The notes under the pieces were generated by a model. That model had not been told where the DNA came from. It saw only the letters and a list, made by a program, of their open reading frames with translations, and did no database searches. Below are positions 27,016-36,334 of a stretch of DNA of 64,000 nt, one piece after another. Origin of the DNA: Chryseobacterium sp. G0162 (lineage in GTDB: Bacteria > Bacteroidota > Bacteroidia > Flavobacteriales > Weeksellaceae); assembly GCF_003815715.1 (NCBI RefSeq), contig NZ_CP033922.1:4202001-4266000 (forward strand), given 5' to 3'. The translations under genes were made by a program, and so were the position numbers. Position 1 is the first letter of the stretch. Each line of letters begins with the position of its first letter.

Positions 27016-28467
27016 TTATATTACCAGTAGGTCAACGAATTCATTGACATTAAGATTGATCAATGTTTCGTATTCCAATGAGTTTTCAAGGACTACTTTT
27101 TGCTGTTTTTCAGGGAAAATACGCGCTAAGTTGACTTTGTATTTCTTGATAAGTTCAGGAATTCCTTCCTCTCTTCTTCGCTTGTGCCCGATAGGATATT
27201 CTACCACAATTTCATCCAAAACAGTTCCGTCATTAAGTTCTATGGTCATCGCATTGGCAATAGAACGTTTTTCAGGATCATGATAATCTGCTGTAAACTG
27301 AACGTCTTCCACGCATTCAATTTTATCACGCAGAATATCAATTCTTGGATCTGAAGCAATATTATCTTCATAATCTGCAGCCGTTAATCTTCCATGGATC
27401 AATGTTACCGCTACCATGTATTGGATACAGTGGTCACGGTCTGCCGGGTTGTTCAAAGGCCCTTTTTTATCGATGATACGAATGGCAGCTTCATGGGTGC
27501 GGATCGTAACCTTTTTAATATCGTCTGTTGTTTTTCCAAGCTTTTTCAAGGTAGAATGCAGTGTCATTGCAGCTTCTACAGCAGTTTGAGAATGGAATTC
27601 AGCCGGGAATGAAATTTTGAATAATACATTCTCCATGACATAAGAACCATACTCTCTCTGGAATTTAAATTCATTTCCTTTGAAAGAAACATCATAGAAT
27701 CCCCAAGTTTTAGCTGTTAATACAGATGGATAACCCATTTCTCCTGTTTTCGCGATTAATGCTAAACGTACTGCTCTTGATGTGGCATCACCCGCAGCCC
27801 ATGATTTACGGGAACCTGTATTGGGAGCATGACGGTATGTTCTTAAAGATTGTCCGTCTACAAACGCTAATGATACTGCATTGATGATCTCATCACGCGT
27901 TAAACCGATCAGTTTTCCAACAACAGCTGTAGAAGCCAGTTTTACCAATAATACGTGATCAAGACCTACTTTATTGAAAGAATTTTCCAGTGCCATTACG
28001 CCCTGAATCTCGTGAGCCATGATCATCGCTTCCAATACCTGCTTCATTTTTAAAGGCGCTTTTCCTTCCGCAATATTGGTCCTTGATAACCAGTCTGCTG
28101 TTGCTAAAATTCCACCCAGGTTATCTGACGGATGTCCCCATTCAGCAGCCAGCCATGTATCATTAAAATCTAACCAACGGATAATAGCTCCGATATTAAA
28201 TGCTGCCTGAACAGGATCTAATTGAAACTGTGTTCCCGGAACCTTTGCACCATGAGGAACTACGGTTCCTTTCACGATTGGGCCTAAAAGTTTTGTACAG
28301 GCTGGATAGGTTAAAGCTTCCAGACCACATCCGATCGTATCCAGAAGACAATAATGAGCAGTCTTCCAGGCTAAATCGTTTTTAATTTCGTAGCTTAATA
28401 CATAATCTGCAATATCTACTAATACCTGATCCGGTTGTGGTCTTTCATTTGAAATGTGTGATGACAT
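27016..28467 (-). CDS. prpD: 2-methylcitrate dehydratase
   Basis: A 483-residue MmgE/PrpD-family enzyme. It dehydrates 2-methylcitrate to 2-methyl-cis-aconitate in the methylcitrate cycle. Family motifs include [15 protein letters not shown] near the N-terminus, [29 protein letters not shown], and [20 protein letters not shown]. The length is close to E. coli PrpD (483). No separate AcnD/PrpF pair is visible, so this is the PrpD-type version. It lies 34 bp after prpC. Confidence 0.95.
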   Translation of the reverse strand: MSSHISNERPQPDQVLVDIADYVLSYEIKNDLAWKTAHYCLLDTIGCGLEALTYPACTKLLGPIVKGTVVPHGAKVPGTQFQLDPVQAAFNIGAIIRWLDFNDTWLAAEWGHPSDNLGGILATADWLSRTNIAEGKAPLKMKQVLEAMIMAHEIQGVMALENSFNKVGLDHVLLVKLASTAVVGKLIGLTRDEIINAVSLAFVDGQSLRTYRHAPNTGSRKSWAAGDATSRAVRLALIAKTGEMGYPSVLTAKTWGFYDVSFKGNEFKFQREYGSYVMENVLFKISFPAEFHSQTAVEAAMTLHSTLKKLGKTTDDIKKVTIRTHEAAIRIIDKKGPLNNPADRDHCIQYMVAVTLIHGRLTAADYEDNIASDPRIDILRDKIECVEDVQFTADYHDPEKRSIANAMTIELNDGTVLDEIVVEYPIGHKRRREEGIPELIKKYKVNLARIFPEKQQKVVLENSLEYETLINLNVNEFVDLLVI

Positions 28468-28501
28468 CTTTGTTTTATAGTTTTATTATTAGGTAATTTG
28501 T

Positions 28502-29656
28502 TTATTTTCTGTCTTGTAGAGAAACGTATTCTTTATTTTCCGGGCCTGTATAATTGGCACTTGGGCGGATGATTTTTCCATCCTGTCTCTGTTCAATAAT
28601 GTGAGCACTCCATCCTGTCACTCTGGAAATAACGAATAGTGGAGTAAACATAAGGGTTGGTACTCCCATTAAATGATAGGATACCGCAGAGAACCAATCC
28701 AGATTCGGAAACATTTTCTTTTCTTCCCACATTACGGTTTCTAACCTTTCTGCTATATTATACAACAGCATATCTCCGGCTTCTTCTGAAAGTTCTTTAG
28801 CTACTTTTTTAATCACCACGTTTCTAGGGTCTGAAATCGTGTAAACCGGATGTCCAAATCCAATAATCACCTCTTTGTTAGCAATACGCTGACGGATATC
28901 TGCTTCAGCTTCGTCCGGTGAGTTGTAACGGCTTTGGATTTCGAAGGCCACTTCGTTGGCACCTCCGTGTTTTGGCCCTCTTAGCGCACCGATGGCTCCT
29001 GTGATACATGAATAAAAATCTGACGCAGTTCCGGCAATAACACGAGCGGTGAATGTAGATGCATTAAATTCATGTTCCGCATAAAGGTTAAGCGATATTT
29101 CCATGGCTTTTACCCAGGAATCCGGAGCTTTTTTACCATGTAAAAGGTGAAGGAAATGCCCGCCAATCGTATCATCGTCTGTTTCTACATTGATTTCCTT
29201 ACCATTGTGGGTGTAATGGTACCAGTATAAAAGTCCGGAACTGAATGAAGCTAATAATTTATCCGCAATATCTCGTGCTCCGGCTACATTGTGATCATCT
29301 TTTTCAGGCTGAATACTTCCAATAGCGGATACCATAGAACGCATGACATCCATAGGATGAGCCGCTGCCGGAATACTCTTTAAAATATTTCTTACAGAAT
29401 GCGGAAGTCCCCGAAGGGATTTTAATTTGGCTTTATAATTTTTCAACTGAGCTCCTGTAGGCAGCTGGCCATAGATCAAAAGATAAGCTACTTCTTCAAA
29501 TTCTGCTTTCTCTGCCAGATCCAGAATATCATATCCTCTGTAATGAAGATCATTTCCACTTTTCCCTACGCTGCAAAGCGCGGTATTACCTGCTGCTACT
29601 CCTGAAAGGGCTACGCTTTTCTTAGGCTTGAATGTTGGTTCGCTATTCGTTGACAT
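28502..29656 (-). CDS. prpC: 2-methylcitrate synthase
   Basis: A 384-residue short citrate-synthase type enzyme, which condenses propionyl-CoA with oxaloacetate. The three catalytic residues are visible: His in [11 protein letters not shown], His in [14 protein letters not shown], and Asp in [17 protein letters not shown]. The size and lack of an N-terminal extension separate it from hexameric citrate synthases. Its start overlaps the prpB stop by 14 bp, indicating translational coupling. Confidence 0.95.
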   Translation of the reverse strand: MSTNSEPTFKPKKSVALSGVAAGNTALCSVGKSGNDLHYRGYDILDLAEKAEFEEVAYLLIYGQLPTGAQLKNYKAKLKSLRGLPHSVRNILKSIPAAAHPMDVMRSMVSAIGSIQPEKDDHNVAGARDIADKLLASFSSGLLYWYHYTHNGKEINVETDDDTIGGHFLHLLHGKKAPDSWVKAMEISLNLYAEHEFNASTFTARVIAGTASDFYSCITGAIGALRGPKHGGANEVAFEIQSRYNSPDEAEADIRQRIANKEVIIGFGHPVYTISDPRNVVIKKVAKELSEEAGDMLLYNIAERLETVMWEEKKMFPNLDWFSAVSYHLMGVPTLMFTPLFVISRVTGWSAHIIEQRQDGKIIRPSANYTGPENKEYVSLQDRK

Positions 29657-30554
29657 TACTAATATTTTGTTTAAAAAGGTTATCTAATTTTTGTTCATAG
29701 TCATGGTATCCAATGCTTTGGTAGAGTTCTTCTCTGGTTTGCATCGTGTCTAATACATGGGCCTGAGTACCATCTTTACGAATGTGTTCATAGACATTCA
29801 ATGCGGCTTTATTGGCAGCACGGAAGGCTGAAAGAGGGTAGAGGATCAATCCTACTCCTGCATTTTTCAATTCATCAACCGTGTATAGATTGATCATTCC
29901 AAACTCGGTGATATTGGCCAATACAGGGATTCCTGTAGCATCTACAAATTTTTGATAGAAGCTTAAATCGGGGACTGCTTCTGCGAAAATGAAATCAGCA
30001 CCAGCTTCTTTATAAGCCGCTGCTCTTTCTAAGGTTTTTTCCAATCCTTCATTGGCAAAGGCATCTGTTCTGGCTCCGATTACGAAGTTTTCGTCGGTAC
30101 GCGCGTCAGCAGCAGCCTTCAATCGGTCTACCATTTCTTCTTTGCTTACAATTTCTTTTCCTGGACGATGACCACAACGTTTTGCTCCTACCTGATCTTC
30201 AATATGCAGAGCAGCAGCTCCTGCTTTGATCAATGACTTTACCGTTCTGGCGACATTAAACGCTGATGGGCCAAAACCTGTATCTACATCTACCAATAAA
30301 GGCAAATCACAAACATTGGTAATACGCTGAATGTCTACTAATACATCTTCCAGCGTGGTGATTCCCAGATCCGGAATTCCTAAAGATCCGGCAGCAACCC
30401 CGCCTCCTGAAAGATAAATGGCATTGAAGCCAGCTTGTTTGGCCAGTAATGCATGATTGGCATTGATGGCTCCTACAATCTGAAGAGGACTTTCTTTGTG
30501 CATGGCCTCCCGGAACTGAGCACCGGGCGACTTCCAGTTTTCATTTTTAGTCAT
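29643..30554 (-). CDS. prpB: 2-methylisocitrate lyase
   Basis: A 303-residue ICL/PEPM-superfamily enzyme that splits 2-methylisocitrate to pyruvate and succinate. The catalytic signature KRCGHRPGK is at 125-133 with Cys127, metal ligands are in VDVDTGFG (89-95), and [18 protein letters not shown] is the lyase N-terminal motif. It is the first gene of the methylcitrate and valine run, and a cobalamin riboswitch lies about 450 bp upstream on the same strand. Confidence 0.96.
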   Translation of the reverse strand: MTKNENWKSPGAQFREAMHKESPLQIVGAINANHALLAKQAGFNAIYLSGGGVAAGSLGIPDLGITTLEDVLVDIQRITNVCDLPLLVDVDTGFGPSAFNVARTVKSLIKAGAAALHIEDQVGAKRCGHRPGKEIVSKEEMVDRLKAAADARTDENFVIGARTDAFANEGLEKTLERAAAYKEAGADFIFAEAVPDLSFYQKFVDATGIPVLANITEFGMINLYTVDELKNAGVGLILYPLSAFRAANKAALNVYEHIRKDGTQAHVLDTMQTREELYQSIGYHDYEQKLDNLFKQNISNVNE

Positions 30555-31006
30555 TTAATATTTATAGTTTAGTTGAAATTTGTGCGATAAGAAAGAAGAG
30601 TTGCTATGCTGCTGTTGTGCGGTAAAAAGAAAATGATCTGAAGAAATCAGATGAGCTATTAATGGGTATGGAGACTGCATTTTTTTCGAAACTCCATAGA
30701 ACAAGATCTCTGTCATAGATCTGTTATTCATAGATGCATAATCGTGATTGGCTTGGTACATTTTTTAACTTTTTACATAGATTAAACCCAATAAAAAGTT
30801 CTAGATAAACTTCACGATGTTTTGTGAGAAAGAAAAATTATGGAAAGGGGACACGGATGAGGTACAGACCCACAAAATAAGCACATGCTGTTCTGCCAGT
30901 ATCTATCTCAAAAAATGAAACAACTTGATAAACAATTTTATCACACAATTATCCATACCGTATCATACCTGACTATAAGCTTCAGATCGCGAAAGCATCG
31001 TCACTA
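30555..31006 (-). other. 450-nt leader between the cobalamin aptamer and prpB
   Basis: This should carry the expression platform of the riboswitch. Seen on the minus strand is a weak hairpin GATAAA / TTTATC followed by a T-rich stretch near 30910-30930, a possible attenuator. A 68-codon frame from 30761 stops at 30555-30557, directly before the prpB ATG, but has no recognisable product. No other structure was identified. Confidence 0.4.
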
Positions 31007-31179
31007 CGAAATAGGCAGGTCTCCTGACTTGTAACAGTTTTTATCATCCTTCCCATAGACCGGAGTATACAGTGGATATTGATTTGATAAAAACCTTTAG
31101 TTGTTACTTACAGTTGCGCGACAGTTCGTGATTTGCACACGATTCCCTTTTAATACACAGCTAAGTGTAACCAATTTCG
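31007..31179 (-). promoter_or_regulatory. Cobalamin (AdoCbl/B12) riboswitch aptamer
   Basis: On the minus strand the B12 box AAGTCAGGAGACCTGCC is at 31014-31030. Upstream of it is the conserved core: AAAAGGGAATCGTGTGCAAA with the hairpin CGTGTGCAAATCACG, GTCGCGCAACTGTAAGT, and then TATGGGAAGGATGATAAAAA before the box. P1 closes with CGAAAT (31174-31179) pairing ATTTCG (31007-31012). All hallmarks of the class are present in the right order. It lies 3' of the araC gene's stop and 5' of prpB, so it can only serve prpB and what follows. Such riboswitches normally turn genes off when cobalamin is plentiful. Confidence 0.97.
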
Positions 31180-31213
31180 GTTGATAAAGAAGGTGTTAAG
31201 AACTCCTTGGTGG

Positions 31214-31243
31214 TAAATATAGCCATTTTATAAGAACGACAAA
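31214..31243 (-). promoter_or_regulatory. Predicted promoter of the riboswitch-prpB transcript
   Basis: On the minus strand, TTTG (31240-31243), an 18-bp spacer and TATATTTA (31214-31221) approximate the Bacteroidetes promoter. Start of transcription would be near 31207, about 28 nt before the aptamer. Confidence 0.6.
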
Positions 31244-31543
31244 ATATTTTATGTAAACAATAATTAATTTTGGGTAATGAATTGATAATGTTTGTTTTGT
31301 GGATCTTTGTTTTTTGGTGGTATGATAAAAATCAGTCTTTTTGTAGTGTTTTTTTATTACCAAATCATTAACAAATACACCTGAATGTTAAATGAAATAA
31401 AATAAAGAATGTGTTTTTATGGGTAATTTTTATATTTGAAAATAGACCGATTAAGCCTAATAATCTAGGGTGAAAATTAGAAAATAACTACAGATTTTGA
31501 GAAAGTCATCATTGGTAAATATCGGTTGAAATCATTTAATAAT
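31230..31543. other. AT-rich gap downstream of araC
   Basis: This contains the prp promoter (31214-31243) at one end and no recognisable gene. It is rich in TTTGTTTT-like words and I see no clear terminator for the araC gene. Confidence 0.4.
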
Positions 31544-32539
31544 TTAGTGAGTTATACCATTGGTATTCCTAAGTTTACTAGGAATTAAATTATACTTTCT
31601 TTTAAATGCTGCTGAAAAATGTCTTGGGTTCTTATATCCGATAATATCAGAGATTTCATTGATGTTTAAGTCTCCTTCAAGAAGCATTTTTTTTGCCTGT
31701 TCCATCTTTGTATCATTCCAGAAATTGAAAACGGTAGTTCCAAACAGTTCCTTAAAACCTTTTTTTAATGTAAATTCATTGGTCCCTACTTGATGAGCGA
31801 GATCTACTAATGAACAGTTTTGGTCAAGATTATTAATGATAAAATCTCTCACTGCATATATTTTCTCTTCATCTTTTTTGAGAAGAGAGGAGGAGGACTC
31901 ACTTTTAAAAAGCTGTTCCAGTTGTAAAAGGAGAAGTTCTGCCACTTTTGCTTCAAGATAAATTCTTTTGAAAATACCTTTACGCTCACAATGGATGATG
32001 TCATTCAGAATCTGATACATTTCCAGACTGATCCGGTTATGATGCGGATTGATAAGGCATGAATGCTGTTTTTCAATGGCATTTCTGAATGTATTGAATA
32101 CGTCTGAGTCTTCGGGAAGAAATTTTGTAAAAAAAGCAGGGGCTAAATTGATTTCCAGGATCTGCATTTCATGACCGTCAAATTCCATCTGACCGGACAT
32201 CTGATGAGCATAAATAATGTTATGCTGGTAGCTGTCAAAACATACTTTATAACCAAAATTATCTGAAAGAGCAGCGCTTCTGCCTTTCAGTGAAAAGTGC
32301 ATCTCAACACTGTCAAAGTCAGCTTCAAAGTATAATAATACCTTGTTTTTGAGAGAAACATTTCCAAAACCGATATGAACATTTTCAAAGCAGATTTCAT
32401 GATAAAACCCTTCTCCATAAGGAGGTTTCAAATGAGTAACATACTCTCTGATATCACCATCGTTTATAAAATAGGCATTGGGATATTTTCTTTCCACCAA
32501 TGTTCCTCCAATTTTATCATCGTAGACTCTTAATGCCAT
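31544..32539 (-). CDS. AraC family regulator, PchR-like
   Basis: A 331-residue protein with a C-terminal AraC domain (two helix-turn-helix motifs: CSLVDLAHQVGTNEFTLKKG and LNINEISDIIGYKNPRHFSA, then FKRKYNLIPSKLRN). The N-terminal sensor resembles PchR-type regulators, several of which respond to siderophores. It is divergent from a siderophore-interacting-protein gene with an iron-box-like palindrome between them, so iron control is plausible. It could also read the prp genes downstream, but its stop is 365 bp from the riboswitch. Confidence 0.9.
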   Translation of the reverse strand: MALRVYDDKIGGTLVERKYPNAYFINDGDIREYVTHLKPPYGEGFYHEICFENVHIGFGNVSLKNKVLLYFEADFDSVEMHFSLKGRSAALSDNFGYKVCFDSYQHNIIYAHQMSGQMEFDGHEMQILEINLAPAFFTKFLPEDSDVFNTFRNAIEKQHSCLINPHHNRISLEMYQILNDIIHCERKGIFKRIYLEAKVAELLLLQLEQLFKSESSSSLLKKDEEKIYAVRDFIINNLDQNCSLVDLAHQVGTNEFTLKKGFKELFGTTVFNFWNDTKMEQAKKMLLEGDLNINEISDIIGYKNPRHFSAAFKRKYNLIPSKLRNTNGITH

Positions 32540-32642
32540 CCTTATTTGTTTTGATTAAAATTTTCCTTTTTGCGGACTTTTTACTCCCTTTTGCATACCT
32601 CATCCTTCCGTTTTACTTATTAGTTTTGCACAAAGATAATAA

Positions 32643-32665
32643 TTATTTAGAATGATTCTTAATAA
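32643..32665. promoter_or_regulatory. Near-perfect 23-bp palindrome, iron-box-like
   Basis: The sequence reads TTATTTAGAAT-G-ATTCTTAATAA; only one mirror pair (besides the centre) breaks the symmetry. It ends 55 bp before the siderophore-interacting-protein start and lies 104 bp from araC. The form resembles iron-responsive (Fur-type) operators of flavobacteria as I recall them. Confidence 0.6.
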
Positions 32666-32720
32666 TATGTTTTGTTTTATCAATTGAAATCAAATAGGAA
32701 ATAACAGAAAAGAAGATATC

Positions 32721-33539
32721 ATGAAAAAAACGGAGACTATACAAGGGGAATTCACCGTGACCGGGAAAAAATACATTACACCTCATTATATCCGGATCTT
32801 TCTTACAGGGGAAAGCGTCCCATTGATTGCCAACACGACAATTGGAGTGAATAATAAAATTCTTATTCCGCCTCAAGGAGTTGATCGAATTTATTTCCCA
32901 GAATTTGATTATGAAAAAACGGAATGGAAACCTCAGCCTGAGGAGACCCGTCCCGTTATCAGAACGTATACGCATCGGGGCATTGATCTTGTCCGAAATG
33001 AGATTTGGATTGATTTTGTGGCTCATGGAGATGAAGGACCGGCTTCAGCATGGGCGATTAATGCAAAAAAAGGAGATTTATTGGGAATTTTAATGAAGAA
33101 CGGGAAAACAGAATTGTATGCCGAGGCAGATAATTATTTACTCGTTGCCGATGCAACAGGAATTCCGGTGATTGCTGCTATTCTTGAAGATTTACCCCCT
33201 TCTGCAAAAGGAACCTGTATCCTTGAAGTAGATGGTAAGGTGGATGAACAGGAGCTACAGACGTTAGCAGACATCAATTTTATTTGGATTCATAATGAAT
33301 ATCCTCAGAAAGGCAGCCGCCTTCCAGAAGTTGTAAAGCAGCAGATATTACCGGAATCATCCAGAACCGGATATGTGGCAGCGGAGTTTTCTTCAGTAAA
33401 GGAAATTCGTCACTATCTCCGTAAAGAAAAGCAATGGAAACAGGGAGAATTATATGCTTATTCTTATTGGAAATCGGGAGTTGCAGAAGATAAATCTGCA
33501 ATGGAAAGACATCAGGAAAATGAGGTTAGAAATGAATAA
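32721..33539 (+). CDS. Siderophore-interacting FAD-binding protein (SIP/ViuB family)
   Basis: A 272-residue protein of the ferric-siderophore reductase family. It has FAD-binding RTYTHR and VDFVAHGDEGPASAWA, a GDLLGI step, and the C-terminal YAYSYWKSGVAED motif. SIP proteins reduce Fe(III)-siderophores in the cytoplasm to release iron. The gene is preceded by an iron-box-like palindrome, and the VOC gene overlaps its end by 8 bp, so the two are coupled. Confidence 0.92.
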   Translation: MKKTETIQGEFTVTGKKYITPHYIRIFLTGESVPLIANTTIGVNNKILIPPQGVDRIYFPEFDYEKTEWKPQPEETRPVIRTYTHRGIDLVRNEIWIDFVAHGDEGPASAWAINAKKGDLLGILMKNGKTELYAEADNYLLVADATGIPVIAAILEDLPPSAKGTCILEVDGKVDEQELQTLADINFIWIHNEYPQKGSRLPEVVKQQILPESSRTGYVAAEFSSVKEIRHYLRKEKQWKQGELYAYSYWKSGVAEDKSAMERHQENEVRNE

Positions 33540-34188
33540 TAATGTACAATTAAGTCATGTATTGTACCGGGTACAGGACTTACATACTGCTGTAAAAAAG
33601 ATTCAGGATGTGGGTTTTATTGTAGAGTATGGAACAGATCCTGATAAGGCTTATAATGCTTTGATCTGGTTTGAAAAAGGGGTCTTTATAGAAATTTACC
33701 ATAATTCCGGACTTCCTGGCTATATAAAATGGATGATGAAAATCTTTGGCTATCAGTCCGTTTTAGAACGGATGAGGCAGTGGGAAAACGTAAAGGAAGG
33801 CTGGTGTGAATGGTCTTTGGAGTCTACATTAGAAAACCTGAATTCAGAAAAACAGTTTTTCAAAAATGAAAATATCGGGTTCAGGTTTCATAAAGCTAAA
33901 AGAAAAGATGTATATGGAAATAAGCTTACGTGGGAACTTCTAATGCCGGATGATATTGATTTTCCTTTTTTAATGTCCGCCTATCTTCCTGATCCCAGGC
34001 CTAAAGAAGTTAGTCATCCCAATGGAATTGTGGGAGTGAGAAGTATTAAGGTAGGAGCAGATCTTCTGAATACTCAGGTATTAAATCAATTGCTCATCAA
34101 TCAGGAGGGTTTAGAGCTTGTACAGGGAAAAGGGTTACAAACTGTAGAATTCATAAATTCTGATTTGAAAATTGAAAATATATTATAA
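33532..34188 (+). CDS. VOC/glyoxalase-like domain protein
   Basis: The protein has 218 residues starting at ATG 33532 (MNNNVQLSHVLYRVQD), which follows GAGG by about 8 nt. A longer frame starting at 33454 lies inside the SIP gene and is rejected. It has a beta-alpha-beta metal-binding-fold pattern (LSHVLYRVQDLHTAVKKIQD and FIEIYHNSGLPGYIKW) typical of the Glyoxalase-like domain. The first ligand His (SHVLYRV) and Glu (FIEIYH) are visible. Substrate unknown; coupled to the iron-siderophore gene. Confidence 0.75.
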   Translation: MNNNVQLSHVLYRVQDLHTAVKKIQDVGFIVEYGTDPDKAYNALIWFEKGVFIEIYHNSGLPGYIKWMMKIFGYQSVLERMRQWENVKEGWCEWSLESTLENLNSEKQFFKNENIGFRFHKAKRKDVYGNKLTWELLMPDDIDFPFLMSAYLPDPRPKEVSHPNGIVGVRSIKVGADLLNTQVLNQLLINQEGLELVQGKGLQTVEFINSDLKIENIL

Positions 34189-34234
34189 TCCCCGATTTTT
34201 TAGAATCAAAAATTATTAAAATAAAGAACGAAAT

Positions 34235-34951
34235 ATGAATTATTCAAGTAAAATAAACTGGTCTTTTGCAGCGGCTATCATCGTATCTGTATGCTGGATC
34301 ATTGGAGATGTTTTTGTTGCCGGATTTGACCCGAATCCTGCTGACTATCCATTGTTTTCAAAGACTTATGCCAACCAGGTGGATGTAGAATTTGCAACCC
34401 TAATGTTAGAGGGATCGACTCCGCGATTGATGTTTGGAGCTTTAATCGGAGCGCTCACAGGACCATTGTTACTTCCTGCAACCTGGTTGGTTTTTCAGTT
34501 TTTTAAAGATACTAAAACATGGTATTCAGTGGCGGTGTACTGGATTTTATTAACGGGAGCTGTCTTGTCTCCTTTAGGTCATGCAGGATTCTTTTATGTA
34601 GGAGAAATATACAAAGCAGTCTATCATACTGATCCGGTTGCTCATGCCTATCTTTTAGAAACAGGACGTGGATTTATGAAGATGCTTAATATTGCCTGGG
34701 GAGCTGCTATTGGAGTATTGGCCATTGGATGGATCTCATTTGCAGTATGTATTCTTTTGAATAAAACATTGCTTCCGAGATGGATGGCTTTATTAACACC
34801 GTTTGTTTTGACCTTATTTATCATTCCAATCAAGGGTCTTTTACCGCTGCCTTACTCAGGATGGGTTGGGGGAGCGATATTCAATATTGCTTATCTGACA
34901 TTCTTTGGCTCACTCCTGATCTTTTTCAGAAAAAAGCTAAACAGAGTTTAA
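34235..34951 (+). CDS. Polytopic membrane protein of unknown function
   Basis: A 238-residue protein with about seven hydrophobic segments and no signal peptide. Notable motifs are GDVFVAGFDPNPADYPLFS after the first segment, PLGHAGFFYVGEIY, and PLPYSGWVGGAIFNIAYL. It looks like an uncharacterised membrane family (perhaps DUF6796, not certain). It lies downstream of the SIP and VOC genes and probably belongs to the same transcript. Confidence 0.7.
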   Translation: MNYSSKINWSFAAAIIVSVCWIIGDVFVAGFDPNPADYPLFSKTYANQVDVEFATLMLEGSTPRLMFGALIGALTGPLLLPATWLVFQFFKDTKTWYSVAVYWILLTGAVLSPLGHAGFFYVGEIYKAVYHTDPVAHAYLLETGRGFMKMLNIAWGAAIGVLAIGWISFAVCILLNKTLLPRWMALLTPFVLTLFIIPIKGLLPLPYSGWVGGAIFNIAYLTFFGSLLIFFRKKLNRV

Positions 34952-34993
34952 AAAAACAGAACTAATAACGATCTCTATATATTACATTTTCAA

Positions 34994-35022
34994 TTGGGCA
35001 CTTTTTAAGTGCTCAATTTTTT
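34994..35022 (+). terminator. Intrinsic terminator after the membrane protein gene
   Basis: TTGGGCACTT / AAGTGCTCAA with a short T loop and a T-run (TTTTTTA) after it. It ends the SIP-VOC-membrane protein transcript. Confidence 0.75.
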
Positions 35023-35275
35023 ATGAGCAGTTTCTTTTAAGGGACAACTTCATCATTTGATGTATTGATCTTCAGGGTGTTTAAAAATGAATATAAATGA
35101 TATTAGAATAAAAATGACACATTATGTATTGACTGTTTTGATGATCTCTTCCATCATTACGCTTGTTTGCTGTAAAGAAAGTAATATTCTTTAAAAATAC
35201 AGTTACGGAAGAATGTATTATATTTGATATTCTTATAATGAAGAAGGAAAATTTCTTTGTCCATAAAATATACAC

Positions 35276-35545
35276 ATGTCTACATCTAAATTAAGCCTCT
35301 TTGCTACCATAGCTCATATTCTTTTACTCATAATATTCATGAAGTATGATGAGGTATTATTTACTCATGATTGGGGAAATGCTGTTATGCTTTTAATTTT
35401 CGGAGTTGTAATTTTAGCGTTGATATTAGCCATTGCATCAAGAAAAACGATACTGGGAGCTGTATTGATGATCGTTAATGGAATTTATACGTTGATCTGT
35501 CTTTTTATGTTGTATTTCGCTTTGAATTACACTTTTAAAGTATAA
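35276..35545 (+). CDS. Small three-TM membrane protein
   Basis: An 89-residue hydrophobic protein with three membrane segments (LSLFATIAHILLLIIFM, VMLLIFGVVILALILAIA, ILGAVLMIVNGIYTLICLFM). No family is recognised. A hairpin terminator follows. It is a single-gene unit. Confidence 0.6.
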   Translation: MSTSKLSLFATIAHILLLIIFMKYDEVLFTHDWGNAVMLLIFGVVILALILAIASRKTILGAVLMIVNGIYTLICLFMLYFALNYTFKV

Positions 35546-35570
35546 AACATATAAGATAAATTAATAAATC

Positions 35571-35605
35571 AATCCCTGCTCTCCAAACTAAGGAGGGCAG
35601 GGATT
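35571..35605. terminator. Hairpin repeat, probable terminator
   Basis: AATCCCTGCTCTCC / GGAGGGCAGGGATT with a 7-nt loop pairs over 14 bp with one wobble pair. A related sequence (AATCCCTGCCTCCC) begins at about 3956, so it is also a dispersed repeat. Confidence 0.55.
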
Positions 35606-35689
35606 GTCGTTTTCTCAATGAAAGAAGTGATTACATGGTTTTAAATTCAAACAACTTACAGGCTTTAAATCGTTTTATGAGATTGTTAT

Positions 35690-36220
35690 TTATAAAGGCA
35701 TAAAAGCTATTGCATCGACTTCTATCATCATACCATCCAGCGCTAATTTTGGAACAGGAATTAAGGTACTGGCAGGAAACTTATTGTTTTTCCATACTTT
35801 ATGCATTTCTTCCGTCCATATTTTGAGCTTCTCCTGATCGTGATCCACAATCAATACTGTGATTTTAAGGACATCATCAGGCTTCAAATGATATTCTTTA
35901 AGCACTGTTTCCAGGTTTTTCAAAGCGAATTGAACTTGTTGTCTGAAATCTTCAGAAAGGTTGTGATGTAAGTCTTCACCACCACTTTGCCCGGATATAA
36001 ATACATATTTTCCATTCCCCACGCTGCTTGTAGCATGTGAAAAGGCAAAAGGAGTCGGGTCAAATAGAGTTTCCGGATTTTTAGACTCGATACTTGTCAT
36101 ATTTTTTTGTTTGTTGGTTTTATCGTTATTGACTTCTGAACAGCTTGAAAACATTACTATAAAAATGAGTGAAGCGAGAAGAAGCGTTTCTTTATAGATG
36201 ACATTTCTAAAGTTAATCAT
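35690..36220 (-). CDS. RidA/YjgF family lipoprotein
   Basis: A 176-residue protein starting at ATG 36218-36220; the longer frame from 36265 has no signal. The N-terminus has a lipoprotein signal (LLLASLIFIVMFSSC) with a Cys, unusual for RidA, which is normally cytosolic. The RidA domain follows, with PFAFSHATSSVGNGKYVFIS and the C-terminal VDHDQEKLKIW and IEVDAIAFMPL segments. The canonical Arg of RidA that binds the imine (usually near the end, IEIDAVA) is not obvious. It lies behind the quinone oxidoreductase and alpha/beta hydrolase genes. Confidence 0.82.
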   Translation of the reverse strand: MINFRNVIYKETLLLASLIFIVMFSSCSEVNNDKTNKQKNMTSIESKNPETLFDPTPFAFSHATSSVGNGKYVFISGQSGGEDLHHNLSEDFRQQVQFALKNLETVLKEYHLKPDDVLKITVLIVDHDQEKLKIWTEEMHKVWKNNKFPASTLIPVPKLALDGMMIEVDAIAFMPL

Positions 36221-36334
36221 GATTTGTAAAATTTTAATTGATGAAGCAAAGGTAGATTCAATCATTTTTCAAAACGTTTACATATGTTGAGGAAATTAGA
36301 AATAATAATTCATAAATGAATGCTTTTGCTATTG

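Noticed and set aside
30555..30761. 68-codon minus-strand frame ending directly before prpB
   Set aside because: No homology, and it lies within the long riboswitch leader. A leader-peptide role is possible but not supported.
32643..33026. 127-codon minus-strand frame over the siderophore-interacting protein start
   Set aside because: Antisense to a well-supported gene and covers the iron-box-like palindrome.
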